Shown piece by piece: positions 49,289 through 61,127 of a stretch of 64,000 nucleotides of DNA (its first letter is position 1; every line of letters begins with the position of its first letter). The stretch lies in the NCBI GenBank assembly GCA_950106755.1, contig OX467090.1:6138001-6202000 (forward strand), given 5' to 3'. Source of the stretch: Climacium dendroides. Its lineage: Eukaryota; Streptophyta; Bryopsida; Hypnales; Climaciaceae. Made by a program: the position numbers and the translations under genes. The notes beneath the pieces were generated by a model, which saw only the letters and a program-made list of their open reading frames with translations, did no database searches and had not been told where the DNA came from.

Positions 49289-50122
49289 TAAGGTAAAACA
49301 ACCCATTGTGGTCAAATGACCCATTGCGGTCGCCTAGGAAATGACCCATTGTGGGTTTTTTTTGAGTAAGTGAGATGTGAGCTACAATGCATGTCTTACA
49401 TGACAACAATGGAGTGAACACTGACCTCATTAGGAAATTCTGATTTTTCAATGTGAAGTTCATTGTAAAAATTGACTTTTTTGACCTTCCACAATTGAAA
49501 ATATTTTGACTGCATTAGGTAGTGAGATGAGCATTACAGATTCAGATTTTGTTGGTTTTGAAGTAGTCTACAGACTCTTTTGGGTTGAACACTTCAGAAA
49601 TTCCTAGCCAATTCATACTTTGGTAAAAAAATTTAATTTCAATTCCACTACACTAAAATTGGTAAATAGTGTTGGGTGATAATTAGTGTTGTTCCCTGTT
49701 TTTTTACCCCCAACACTATTTTTCAACTTATGTGTAAATAGTGTTGGGGCACTTAATTGCTATCATAAAATTTTGTCCCTTCCCTGCAAAACTATAATTT
49801 TAGCCTCCCGTCGTAAAAATTTGTCTTTTCTCTGCAAAATTATAATTTTTGCCTTCCGCCGTGAAAATCTGTCCCTTTCCTAAAAAACTGTAATTTACTA
49901 TAGAGCTAAAATAGTGTTAGAATGGGGTAATTTTCATCTAACACTAACCTTGCAAATCACAATTAGTGTTAGTGTTGACAATTAGTGTTGCCAACACTAT
50001 TTACCAATTTTAGTGTAGCTGTTTCTCACACTTGTACTAATGTGGGAAAAAAAATTGAAAAATTTCAACAACAAGATGATGTCAAACTCCTCATTCTGAC
50101 CACAATGGACTGGTTTACCTTA
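49289..50122. mobile_element. TIR element, AAGGTAAA family, copy 2, with a nested MITE
   Basis: The left end AAGGTAAAACAACCCATTGT is inverted at the right end as ACAATGGACTGGTTTACCTT. Unlike copy 1 at 17513-17970, both termini survive. It contains the CACTAAAA MITE at 49648-50018; without it the element is about 460 bp. The motif AATGACCCATTG is duplicated near the left end. No coding capacity. Confidence 0.7.
49648..50018. mobile_element. MITE with CACTAAAATTGG TIRs, copy 2 (nested)
   Basis: The left end CACTAAAATTGGTAAATAGT is exactly inverted at the right end (ACTATTTACCAATTTTAGTG), indicating a younger copy than 47273-47559. It carries an extra segment around 49770-49890 in which a motif is repeated three times (TGTCCCTTCCCTGCAAAACT, then TGTCTTTTCTCTGCAAAAT, then CTGTCCCTTTCCTAAAAAACT). 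It is inserted in the AAGGTAAA element. Confidence 0.85.
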
Positions 50123-50891
50123 CCACAATGGTGTAGGATTATGTTAATATATTGTCAATGGATGGAATTCCACATTCTAATGGACAAATGTTAATCTCAG
50201 CTAGTGCTTATGATGGAGGCAGTTTAATCTCCTGTTTTCTGTCACCCGGGAGTTATTGGAACTTTTTTTTACTTGACAATTTAATGTAATTTTTGTTCAT
50301 GTTATGAATGGGGCTTTGCACCCCTCCCAGTAGCGTGCAACTTTCACAGCTAGTGCTTATGACTTTTGAACTTCTCTGTTAAATAACTTTCTAGACAATA
50401 CTAATGCAAGTAATTGCATAGGCATTAATATGGTCATGGAGATTGTAATAATGCTATTATAAATTGATGGGTTTTTTAACAAGGGATATGAATTGGAATT
50501 AATAAGAATCCTATCCTCCCTCCCAACCAAGCCGGGCATGCAGCTGCACATTAAAGGAAAGAGATGAGCATACATGATTATCAGTGATTTAAATATTATA
50601 AGATTCATGTGTTTTATGGGTGTTTTTTTTATGATTTTAGTAGACCAATTTTAGGAGACTTCTAATAAATCAACTTATATTTCTACGTTAATAATAGCAT
50701 CCAATGCAATGGAGGTGTTTGGAGCAACCAAAGAGGGCGTATTGAGGAGCTTCATCTTTAAATAGGTTTTGTTTTATGGAAATGAAATTTAAAGGATAGA
50801 TTTTTTTTTAAATTTTATCTACTATCTTGATTCAATGAACTTGGGATTTAGAAGTTATGCATAAAATACAATTGGGATGTAGAGGTAGTGA

Positions 50892-50957
50892 AGGATTAGG
50901 AAGTCAGTAGTAGAGGATTAGGAAGTCAGTAGTAGAGGATTAGGAAGTCAGTAGTAG
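50892..50957. repeat. 22-bp unit in three perfect tandem copies
   Basis: The unit AGGATTAGGAAGTCAGTAGT plus AG occurs at 50892-50913, 50914-50935 and 50936-50957 without mismatch. It sits at the left edge of a larger duplication. Confidence 0.93.
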
Positions 50958-51305
50958 AAAAATGCCCACCCAAGTTGGAAAGTGTTTTAAATTGAGGTGA
51001 ATATTGATATGTAATTATTCAAATAGTTAATCTACTTTCTAGCAAAGTTTCAAGTTGTTTGGACCTATTGTACAACATTCATATTAGATCAAAGTGAGGT
51101 ATGGCATTTTTTAAGGTATTTGGAGAAGGGTTATAAAGTCAATAGTAGAAAAATGTCCACCAAAGTTGGATATTATCTTAAATTGGGATGAAACTGGTAT
51201 GTAAGTCTATGGATTGTCAATTTAAATTGTGACCAAGTTTCATGTTGTTTGGATCTAATTTTCAATATTTATGCTAAACTAAAGCTAAGTATGGTAGTAT
51301 TTAGG
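50940..51305. repeat. Diverged direct duplication of about 190 bp
   Basis: Blocks at about 50940-51125 and 51138-51305 share, in order, AGTAGAAAAATG(C/T)CCACC, AAGTTGGA, GTATG-like and TATGTAA segments, CAAGTTTCA(A/T)GTTGTTTGGA, and TATGG(C/T)A followed by TTTAGGGTATT-like ends. Divergence is moderate, so this duplication predates the 22-bp triplication at its start. Confidence 0.6.
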
Positions 51306-51689
51306 GTATTGTGGGAATTGAAAAATAGGATTTGGGAAAAAGAAAATTTAAGATATTAGGTTTATTATTATTTAGGGTGTTTAAGGATATCAATGAATAT
51401 ATAAAAAGAATTTCTATAGCAAAGGCCTTGTACTATTTTGAACCTAGTAGCAAATCTTTATGACAACATAAGTTGAATTTCTATGAATTATTCAATCTTC
51501 TAATATATTTATTTATGCAAATTATGTCTCTCTCTCTCTCTCCTTCTCTCTCTCTCTATATATAAATAGAAATATTTTTTTAAATCTAACTTGGTAGATA
51601 TGCTAAATTAAAGTGCAATTTTAGCTTCTTTTTTCAATTCAACTGATGGCTCCTAAGATTTAAGAAGTCAATTTTAGGTACCAAGGGAC

Positions 51690-52110
51690 CCTCCTTCTAT
51701 TAATTTGGAGATTTATTTGAAGGACTTTAGTTCTTGGTGAAGATCCCTTTGAGCCAATAAAAGGTTTCTCAAGAAACCATTCTCAGTATCAAGGGCCTCT
51801 TCCTTATTCTTGTTGGGTGTATTATTAAATAGATTCTTGATGCCATAGAAGGCTCCTCTAATCGAGTAGCCATTTCTTGTACCAAAAGACTCCCTATCAA
51901 TTTTTTTAGGTGTCATTTGAGAGATTCTTTGGTTGTTTATAGGGTCTCTTGGTGCCATAGTAGGATCTCTTGGATCCTAGGAACCTCCATTGGTTATTCA
52001 AAAATATTTATTAAAAATTTTTTTGGATTATCTTTAGAAAGATGCTTGATTCTTTATAAAGGACTTATGGTACCATAGGAGGGGCTTTCAAATTTTGGGA
52101 ATTGTAGATA
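51690..52110. repeat. Degenerate repeat array (CTTTATAAAGGGCTT-type units)
   Basis: A loosely conserved motif of about 100 bp recurs: an ATTTGA(A/G)(A/G)GA start, TT(T/C)TTTR(T)AAAGGRCTT in the middle, GGTACCATAG or GGTGCCATAG, and a TCTTGGATCCTA-like end. Further units lie at about 53535-53680. The minus-strand ORF at 51713-51958 spans these units and shows no known domain. Confidence 0.45.
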
Positions 52111-52239
52111 TACAATTAGGCAGTAAAGTTTTAAATTTTTGAAATGCTTTGAGTGAATTTTTTGAGTCATTTTTGCTGATTTTGTGTGTATTCCTTGTAT
52201 GCTGTGTGTATGTTTTCCAATTGGGAGTGTGTTATTTTG

Positions 52240-52960
52240 TGTCTATGATTGGATGAATTTTGGAATGTGGTGGAAAGTGAGAGAATAATTTACCAAGTCG
52301 GGTTATTGAGATGGCTGTCTAATTTTCCAAGTTGGATCTATGCATGAGTTAAAGATATTTTCCAATTAGGTTGTGAGTCTAGTCGAGTGTGATGGCAAGG
52401 CAGGGCCAAATTGGAAGTAGTTATTTTCGTCCTATTCGGAAGAGAGTGTGTGAGGTGTGAGTGTACAATCTGGTCTGGGCAGTTATTTCCAAATAGGTGA
52501 AGTAGAAGTCCAGTTGGGATTGAATTAAAATCCAAGTTGGAATTGCGGTTTCCGAACAGGGGTGCAGTAGTTAGGAGAAGCGGTTGTTGCATTACCGATT
52601 TGGTTTGCTAACCGTTTTGGAATTTCCTATTTGGGTTTGTTTTTGTGTCATTTCTATTGACCCACTTGGAGAGAGCCAGTGCGAGTCCCAGCTTGGTGAA
52701 GCTGTGTATTTGTTTGTTTATGTGTGTGTGTTAAGCAGGTGCTTGAGTTTATGTTGCATGTGAATTTGTGATTGAGTCTTTGAAGTTTTAATGTGATGGA
52801 GAGAAATGGTGAATGCCCAACTGTGGAATTTGGAGTATTCCAAGTTGGAGAGATGTATGAGCAGATGGTGGACTGGCTTAAATTTATTTTATGAATTAAG
52901 TCCTAATCGGGTGGAGAATGATGAGATTAGAAGAGGATGTTGAAACCCAAATTGGGTATT
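52240..52960. other. GC-elevated patch with recurrent CCAAGTTGG-like palindromes
   Basis: This patch is clearly richer in G and C than its surroundings. It contains many variants of one semi-palindrome: CCAAGTTGG, CCAATTAGG, CCAGTTGGG, CCAAGTTGG, CCCACTTGG, CCCAGCTTGG, CCAAGTTGG. No long ORF with protein features was found (the longest, on the minus strand at 52338-52592, looks like chance). It may be a decayed retroelement or an old gene remnant. Confidence 0.4.
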
Positions 52961-53058
52961 GATTGAATGAGAAGCTAGCTGGAAAGATTAGCTAGCAATT
53001 ACATAAATTTAAAAATTTAAAAATTTAAAAATTTAAAAAAAATTAAATTAATTTTTTT

Positions 53059-54079
<1,021 letters not shown>

Positions 54080-54185
54080 CACTACTAGAAAATTTAGTTT
54101 TTTTGTTGTTTTGGTCGCGTTGATCCAGTCAAAATCTGATCGCGTTGATCCAGTCAAAATCTGATCGCGTTGATCCAGTCAAAAT
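54080..54185. repeat. CACTA-type terminus followed by a 25-bp triplication
   Basis: CACTACTAGAAAATTTAG at 54080 is a CACTA-superfamily end like that at 59754. The 25-bp unit beginning CGCGTTGATCCAGTCAAAAT follows three times (54116-54140, 54141-54165, and 54166-54185 as a 20-bp partial). Both elements share a GTCAAAAT subterminal motif. No matching second end was found nearby, so this is a solo or truncated end. Confidence 0.6.
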
Positions 54186-57081
54186 TATTACTTTGTTAAC
54201 TAGAAAATTGTGGACTTCAAAGAACTATAACAAACAATTCTTTCGAAATGACTTTGACATGGTCTAGACCACGTATTTGTAGGTCAAGGTTCCAAGGAGG
54301 TTTTTGACAATAAATTGTAAAATCCCACACAAAAACCTAATACAAATTGAATGGCTAGTGACACAATAAATTAAGTTTTCATATGAAAACCACAAAAATA
54401 CACAATGTATTAGTAAACAAATTTCAAAGACATAATCAAAGTAAGCAAGATAAGCTTAAATAGACCCCCATGACCTTCAAGGCAAGCTCAAAAACTCAAC
54501 AAACAAGGAACAAAATGGCTTCCAAAACAAAGTAGACAAGAAAATTGGCCAAAATGTGAATTTTTTAATCAAAGTGCCACTAATTGTAGTAACAACAAAA
54601 TGAAAAAGGATACAAGTGAGAAAGAGCAAACTTTTATTCTTTCCAAGGCCACTCCCTTTTTCAATTTATTTAAAAGCTACTTAGAATAAAACCTAAATTA
54701 CTACTTCTTCCACCCCAAAATGATTGTTCACTTTGAATGTCATGTTTTTTTAAGGTTGTTTTGAGTAGGTCATAAAAATACTTCCTTGTGGCCAATTTTA
54801 TTTAAATTGCAATGAACATATACAATGTTCTTCATTGATTCTAGTCATAAAATTTGGAACCTTTCATAATTATGTTTTTCACGATGTGGTCAATGAAATT
54901 GGCTCAAAAAAATATCAACAAAATTGTAGACAATCATTTTGTAATGGAGGAAATATTAATTACCAGAAATTCTAAACTACTACTATGATCATTCTAACTT
55001 TTGGAGAAATGCTCCAAATGACAAACATATTACACCATTGGCTTTCAAAGGCCCAAATGATTTTAAAAGATCCCCAATCCTACTTACAATTTGGCTCACG
55101 AAAGCCAACAAATTCTAAATTAAAGATTAGGTTAAAAAATTCAAATGATTGAGTTCATCTTTTCCAATGGATTTAACTAACCAATGTTGTTTGGAAGGCT
55201 CTTAAAAATAAGAAAAGAGTCATTATTGACTTCATTTGATCATTGCAAACTCTTAGTACACTAGTCAACCTGTCGAATCTTTTTAAATTTTACTTGAATT
55301 CAATGTAGACGCCGGTTCTAGTACTTGTCAATGTTGAAATGCCTTGAAACTTGTCTAGAATCTTTATTAGAACTAAAAATACCGTTCTAATTTTTAGTAG
55401 TTTTTTTACTGCTACCTAACAATTTCCACAAATTTTCCATTTGTTCTATAGTTGACTTCCCATGGAATCATCTTCTACATTTAGGGAATTTAAAAAAAAA
55501 TTCAGTCACTTCTAAGAAGTTTTCAAGTACTAAGTGCAAGTTTATATATATACTTTGTATTATTCCTACAAGGATCAAAATTAATTCCCTCCAATTTAAT
55601 TCTTTTGAAAAAAATTTAAGTAATAGGAAATATGGACAAATTGATTTCACTGTTGAGCTCCTCACATGTTTTTATGTTAAAAACAATTTTCTCCAATCTT
55701 TGGGAATGCATTCCTCATATTGGTTGGATTTTATCTACATAATACAAAAATAATTTCTAATAGTTCTACTGAGATGGATGGTGATCTCTATATGGGTCAT
55801 CCTTATGGATTTTAGAGCTAACAAAAAAAATTCTATCTTGTACCACTAACTCCTATGAACCTCTGTTTTGTCACCTACACTCAAAGATATGATCTTGATT
55901 TTATCAATTTCTAGAATCTTGCACTACTTTGACCAACATAATATAATTCTGTCTCAATTTCCTAACTGACCTTGTAGACACTTAATTACATACTAGAAAC
56001 AATAAATATAAGTGCTTCAATTACTTCCAAACTTTTAGGAACAACTCATCGTATTAGTAGGAACTTTTGCTAAATACAATGCAAACATTCTTTGTAAATC
56101 TTTTTAACTGTGGTTTCTATAAAAATTGAGCAAAAAATAAAAATAAAAAATTTCTTGAGACTCAAGTGACAAACCTAGGGCTTTTATTAGTGTATGCAAA
56201 GCAAGTGGCATCAACATTTGTTAATTTTGGTTGTTCTAAACGAAAATCTTGTAGAAATAGTTATACACTAAATATTTTTTAGTTTATAGATAGGTCAACA
56301 TTAAAGAGTGTTAAATGATCACATTTGCCTACTAGTGAGGATTCATCTATAGAATCCACTAGTAATAACTTAAATAGTTAGACTTGTGCAATTGACATAT
56401 CTCATAAGTCTAATTATTTTGTATTGATTTTTCATATAATTAGATTTGTATGTTTCATGGTTATTTTATGGCCATGTCCAATTTTTTATTAATTGTCAAT
56501 TGATTGATTTCTTGAAAATGGATAATACTTTGGTGTTGCAAACAAGACTTTTATTAGATGATTCACTTTGTCCTAAATCCTCTTAAATTTACTTAGACTA
56601 TTTATCTAAACTTCTAATTTTTTTAAACCCACAATAAATTCCTTCACCCCTAAAATTTAGATTTTCTTTTCCATTTATACACTCACAAACTTAGTTGTAG
56701 CAATCCTAGATGTATTTGCATTCATCCATTGTTTAAATTTTGAACACCTAGTCCCATGTGGAATAATCTTTCTTGCAAATTCTAGTCAACATTGCTAGAT
56801 ACCATTTTGGATACACTTATTTCTAGAACTTTGAAAATATAAAGTTTATGGAATGAGTACAATCTAAAAAGATCAAAAAACTCAATTTTAACACTGAGTA
56901 AGAATAATTAGAAATTTAGATAGCTTAATACTTATTGGGAACCATAGTCAAATGCTTATTCAAATGATTCTTGGAGGTGATTCCTTACATCACAATTATG
57001 TGACTTTAACTAAAAACAAAGAATAAATGGCAAATATGCACAATGGCCATGCATCATATTCATATTCTCAATTATCTTTAC
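54186..57081. other. AT-rich gene-free DNA
   Basis: No coding exon, RNA gene or clear element was recognised in about 2.9 kb. Confidence 0.5.
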
Positions 57082-57977
57082 TTAACCCCTAAAAGACCAT
57101 TGTCCCTTTGGAAGACAAATGGGATTTTGAGCAGATACCTACAATCTCAATTTTTGTCTTGATTTCTTAAATTTTTTTTTAAAGATAGAAAATTGATTAG
57201 CTTTGAGGGAATATAATTTTTTTAATTAGTGCCCAAGAACAAAAATTATGTCCAAATAAGCTCAAAACAGGGGAGAGGGAGCAACAATTTTTTTTTTAAA
57301 TGTGAGTTAAATTATTTTTTTATAGATTATATTTTTGTCTATATGGAAAGCTTTTATTCATTTCATTTGGATTTGTTATGAGAAAGTTATGGACAATCTT
57401 ATTTTTAGGGCAAGTAGAGCATCTTCTTGAAAAAATAACTTGTAGGATTCATTACTAAATGCAATTTTTACATTTAAGAAAAAAAGTTCTACATGATTTA
57501 GTTTTATTTTTAGAACAATCACACCATTGGAATTAATGCATTTTAATTTCATCGTAGAGATATTAGTAAATGAGATTTTCTTTCTATCTTGTACCTACAT
57601 CTACTTAACAATTTTTAAAGAATAGAAATTAAATTTTTTTGTATTTTTTTCCCTTAGATTCTCTACTCAATTCTCCACCATAAAGATTTAAATCTCAAAA
57701 CTTTATAGTGCAAAAAATTAAAGTTAAGAAGGTTCAAAGTCCAATAATCTAGTCCCACAATGTGCTCAAAACTTGTTTTTTTCACTTTAAATGCAGATAT
57801 CTTGCAATCTATATAGTCAAAATTTCTGAATTTTTTTTCACATTTTCATACTAGTTAGGTATAGATCCTAGAATTAGATGTGAAAAAAATTCAAAATTTA
57901 TTTTACTCTTTACTCTGGAAATGGCAGTTTTAAGTGTGTTTTTTTGCAAAAAATAGCCTTGATCTTTTAGGGGTTAA
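57082..57977. mobile_element. TIR element, TTAACCCC family, 0.9 kb
   Basis: The left end is TTAACCCCTAAAAGACCA, and the right end TGATCTTTTAGGGGTTAA is its inverse with one mismatch in 18. The interior resembles the 0.54-kb copy at 43794-44331. No transposase coding is visible. Confidence 0.75.
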
Positions 57978-59750
57978 ATATTATAATATCCTTAAAAAAA
58001 TCTTGAGATTATAGAATGCAACAGATTATTTGCTTAGATTAATGATTGTGATATTTATGCCATAAGAAATACTTGTGTCAATAAATTCAATCAACACACC
58101 AAATGTTCTTTATAAACTAAATTAGACAACTTTTATAATCTAAATCCAAAATCCACAATTGCATTGCAAGTCAATGACAATCTTCCAAAATTTTGAAGCT
58201 TAACACTTTCACATCAATCAAGGTATTTAACTACTCATGCATTAAAAAATAGACTGTAGACTTTTATGAAGTTAACCAATGGATGGAAGTAACAATTTAA
58301 ATATGCCACATAGTAAAAAAAAACTAATTGGTGTCAATCAATTCAATTGCAAGCACCATGGCCTTCATATTGTAGGATTAATGATCGAGGAGATTTAGAG
58401 CAATGACATGAGAGAATGTGCAAGTGATACACTTAAAATGTTTATTGTTTGCAAAAATTCTAATGAATGGTAAACAAAGATGGTTACTATCTAAGCCTAT
58501 GAGTTTGAGTCCATAAGCCTTGAAAACACCTATATTATAGGTGTCTGTATTATAGAATTTTTTCATAATTATAGGATAATTATGTTATAGACACTTATAT
58601 TATAGGTGTTTTTATTATAAGAACCTTCAATGGTTGTAGAATATATACTTACATATATGCTCAAGGCTCACATATGTCCAAGGCTCACATGCTTGCATTT
58701 TCAAGCTCACACACTAACACCAATGAATGGTATACTCCTAATAGCTTAGTACTAGCTTGCATTCCTTGTAATGACATTATTAGAAGTGTTGTGATAGAAG
58801 ATTCATATTCTATGTCTCAAATTTGTTGCCATAGTCTATTTACTTCATCCATAGAAGGTTGAACCTTGGAGTTGAGAAGGCAACAAAAGAGTCCCTAACG
58901 AAACAAATTGACAACCATCACCATTTGGATTTTTAAAGTTGTGCAAACTACTCCTAATTTTCAAGTGGTGCTACAATTCAAATTGGAAGAATTGAATGGT
59001 AAAAATAGGCACAAACCTATTTGATGGTTGAGAAGTCCTGAGCATTCATATATCCACTATAAGAAGTAATTCACCTTTACAGGCCTACCAAATTTTGAAC
59101 AACAATACTAATCTTCAAGTTCTACAATTCACTAATCCATTGGATACTTTTTACACACTACTTCCATCTCCAAGATGTCAAAACCATAACATTTCGACAA
59201 CATTAAGTCTAATAATGTGTTGTTGGATATTTATTTTTGTGAGATCCTAATTCATCACTTGTAACTCATAGTGGTTGTTGTTTTTCAAAATTTCACAATT
59301 TAAGTTATAATTATATACAAAATACCCCCAAAGAGTGTAGAGCTAAAATAGGTATATTACATGCCAATACAATATTTAATTTAAAATAGAAATTTATACT
59401 TAGAATATTCCAAATATCCATTTGTATATAGGTTAGAATTTAGAAATTGGTTGAAGTAGAAGGATATTGTCCAAAATGGCCCAAATCTACTACTATTGGT
59501 GACTTACCATACCAAATTGGTCTGAGGGAAGTCTAGTGAGATCCTTAGATACATTCCCAAAGATAGGTTTCAGTTTTCTCCATTACATTGAGGAAATAGT
59601 AGAAATCCCAATTGTTAACTTATAAGAGTTACCACCTTAAGATAGGCCAATGGAGGAATTTGAAGCCAACAAAGGATGATGTAAGGTCAAGATCATACTA
59701 GGGAATCAAAAACGAAATCAATTTGCCAAGAATCCTTTGTATGAGAAAGA
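57978..59750. other. AT-rich gene-free DNA
   Basis: No gene is seen. Around 58530-58620 a motif like CCTATATTATAGGTGT(C/T)T is repeated three times in direct order (near 58532, 58590 and 58608). The ORFs at 58378-58566 and 58674-58862 have no motifs. Confidence 0.45.
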
Positions 59751-59980
59751 TTACACTACTAGAAATTCCATGACCGAAACAACAAAAATTAAACAAAAAT
59801 CTATTATTCATTTAAGTTGTTTTGGATGCATTGTACTAGTCAAAATTAGACTGAAAACTATTGTTCCAATTTGTTGATTCGGACAAGTTTTCCTCAATTT
59901 AAAAAAAACAAAAAAATGCCACATCGGCACAAAACTGCCACGCGGGCAGGCCACCTAAGCAGCCTGCCACATGGGTAGGC

Positions 59981-60050
59981 ACTGGTGTGGGGTTTTGAAC
60001 CTTGAACCTCATGGTTGAGGTCCAAAGTTCCTAACCATTACACCATATAT
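59981..60050 (-). other. tRNA-like segment inside the CACTA element
   Basis: On the minus strand an A-box-like TGGTGTAATGGTTAGG (60031-60046) is followed at near-normal spacing by a B-box-like GGTTCAAAACC (59991-60001). Between them ACCTC and GAGGT could pair as an anticodon-like stem with an atypical 6-base loop. The acceptor ends do not pair convincingly. It is a tRNA pseudogene or SINE head rather than a working tRNA; the A-box region most resembles tRNA-Gln. Confidence 0.5.
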
Positions 60051-60126
60051 AGTTACAAGTAAATATATTGTAACTAGAGTCATATATATTTAATTTTTGC
60101 AATTGGTTTTGTTTGCTTTGTAAAGT

Positions 60127-60460
60127 CAGCAGACTTTGGAGGTAGAACAACTTTATTCAAAAAAATTGAACTAAGAAAAGTTGCCAAATCAAGCCAACTT
60201 TCACCTCCAAAAATCTGTTTGTGATTTTGTGCCTCCAATTAAATGTTATGGACAAAAATCAGGGAAGGTGTTTGAAAATGTCAAAAAAAAAATTCTTTAT
60301 TACCTCTCTCTGATTTTTGTCCATAACTTTTGATTAGAGACTCAGAATCAAAAACAGAGTTTTGGAGGTGAAAGTTAACTTGATTTGGCAACTTTTCTTA
60401 GGTCAAAGTGTTTTGAAAAAATTTATTCCACTATGTCGAAGTGGCCGCCAAAGACTGCTG
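60127..60460. repeat. Large foldback inside the CACTA element
   Basis: Arms of roughly 145-160 bp (about 60127-60269 and 60302-60460) are diverged reverse complements. Landmarks are CAGCAGACTTTGG against CCAAAGACTGCTG, AGAAAAGTTGCCAAATCAAG against its inverse, and TATGGACAAAAATCAG against CTGATTTTTGTCCATA. The loop is about 32 bp. The arm sequence is related to the foldback at 18813-19110. Confidence 0.8.
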
Positions 60461-61127
60461 AATTGAAAAAATTCTGAATTTTGAATGATTAAGTTAAAAA
60501 AAATATTAATTATGCATATAATTCTAATCTTGATGTTTTAATTCCTACATGCAAATTTTGGTCTCAGCAACATTTTGAAGTGAAATTAATAGTTCTGATG
60601 TTATTATATTTGAAAGTTCAATAAATTCTTTTTGAAATCTAGTTTACTTTTAGCATCAAAAATCCGATTTTGAAAATGACTAATTATGATTTTTTTTATT
60701 CAAGATTTTGTTCAAGGGTGTCCAATGTTTATTTTCATTTTCTAATTTTGAGCACTTTTACAAATGAATGTCAAATACACCGGAACATAGAGAAAAATTA
60801 TGAACTTGTATGCCTTTTAATTTTGGAGATTCTATTAACAATTTTATTGAAAGTATGTAAGTAGTTTGAAATTCCTTTTAATTTACATGTATTAGTCATG
60901 GCTACCCAAAAAACTCAATTTGTGTAAAGATTCCAAAAAAGATTCCAAATTCAATGAAAATTTGTTAATTTGGTTGTGGTTGTGAAATTGCACAATCCAA
61001 ATCAACAGAAAGTTGGTGCCATACTGTTGAATTTTACAAAAACTTCAAAAGTGGTCCTTCTACTACCTCAAACAACAAAAATCAGTTGATTTTCTGTTGA
61101 TTTGGTTGTGGTTTTCTAGTAGTGTTA

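Larger units (their letters stand above)
50123..51690. other. AT-rich gene-free DNA with local duplications
   Basis: No gene is seen. It contains the 22-bp triplication and the about 200-bp duplication listed separately, and a short CT-rich microsatellite near 51527-51557. Confidence 0.5.
59754..61124. mobile_element. Non-autonomous CACTA (En/Spm) element, 1371 bp, TTA target duplication
   Basis: The left end is CACTACTAGAAATTCC and the right end GGTTTTCTAGTAGTG, so the terminal 12 bp (CACTACTAGAAA) are inverted at the right with perfect match. TTA flanks both sides (59751-59753 and 61125-61127), the 3-bp duplication expected of the superfamily. Subterminal CAACAAAAAT motifs appear near both ends. 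Inside are a tRNA-like segment (59981-60050) and a large foldback (60127-60460). No transposase coding remains. Confidence 0.85.

Noticed and set aside
47273..50018. CACTA superfamily assignment for the CACTAAAA MITEs
   Set aside because: The flanks read CTA on the left and TAG on the right, which is not a direct 3-bp duplication. A TA duplication fits better, so I leave the superfamily open.
59981..60050. Functional tRNA gene
   Set aside because: The acceptor stem does not pair, the anticodon loop would have six bases, and the segment is embedded in a transposon.
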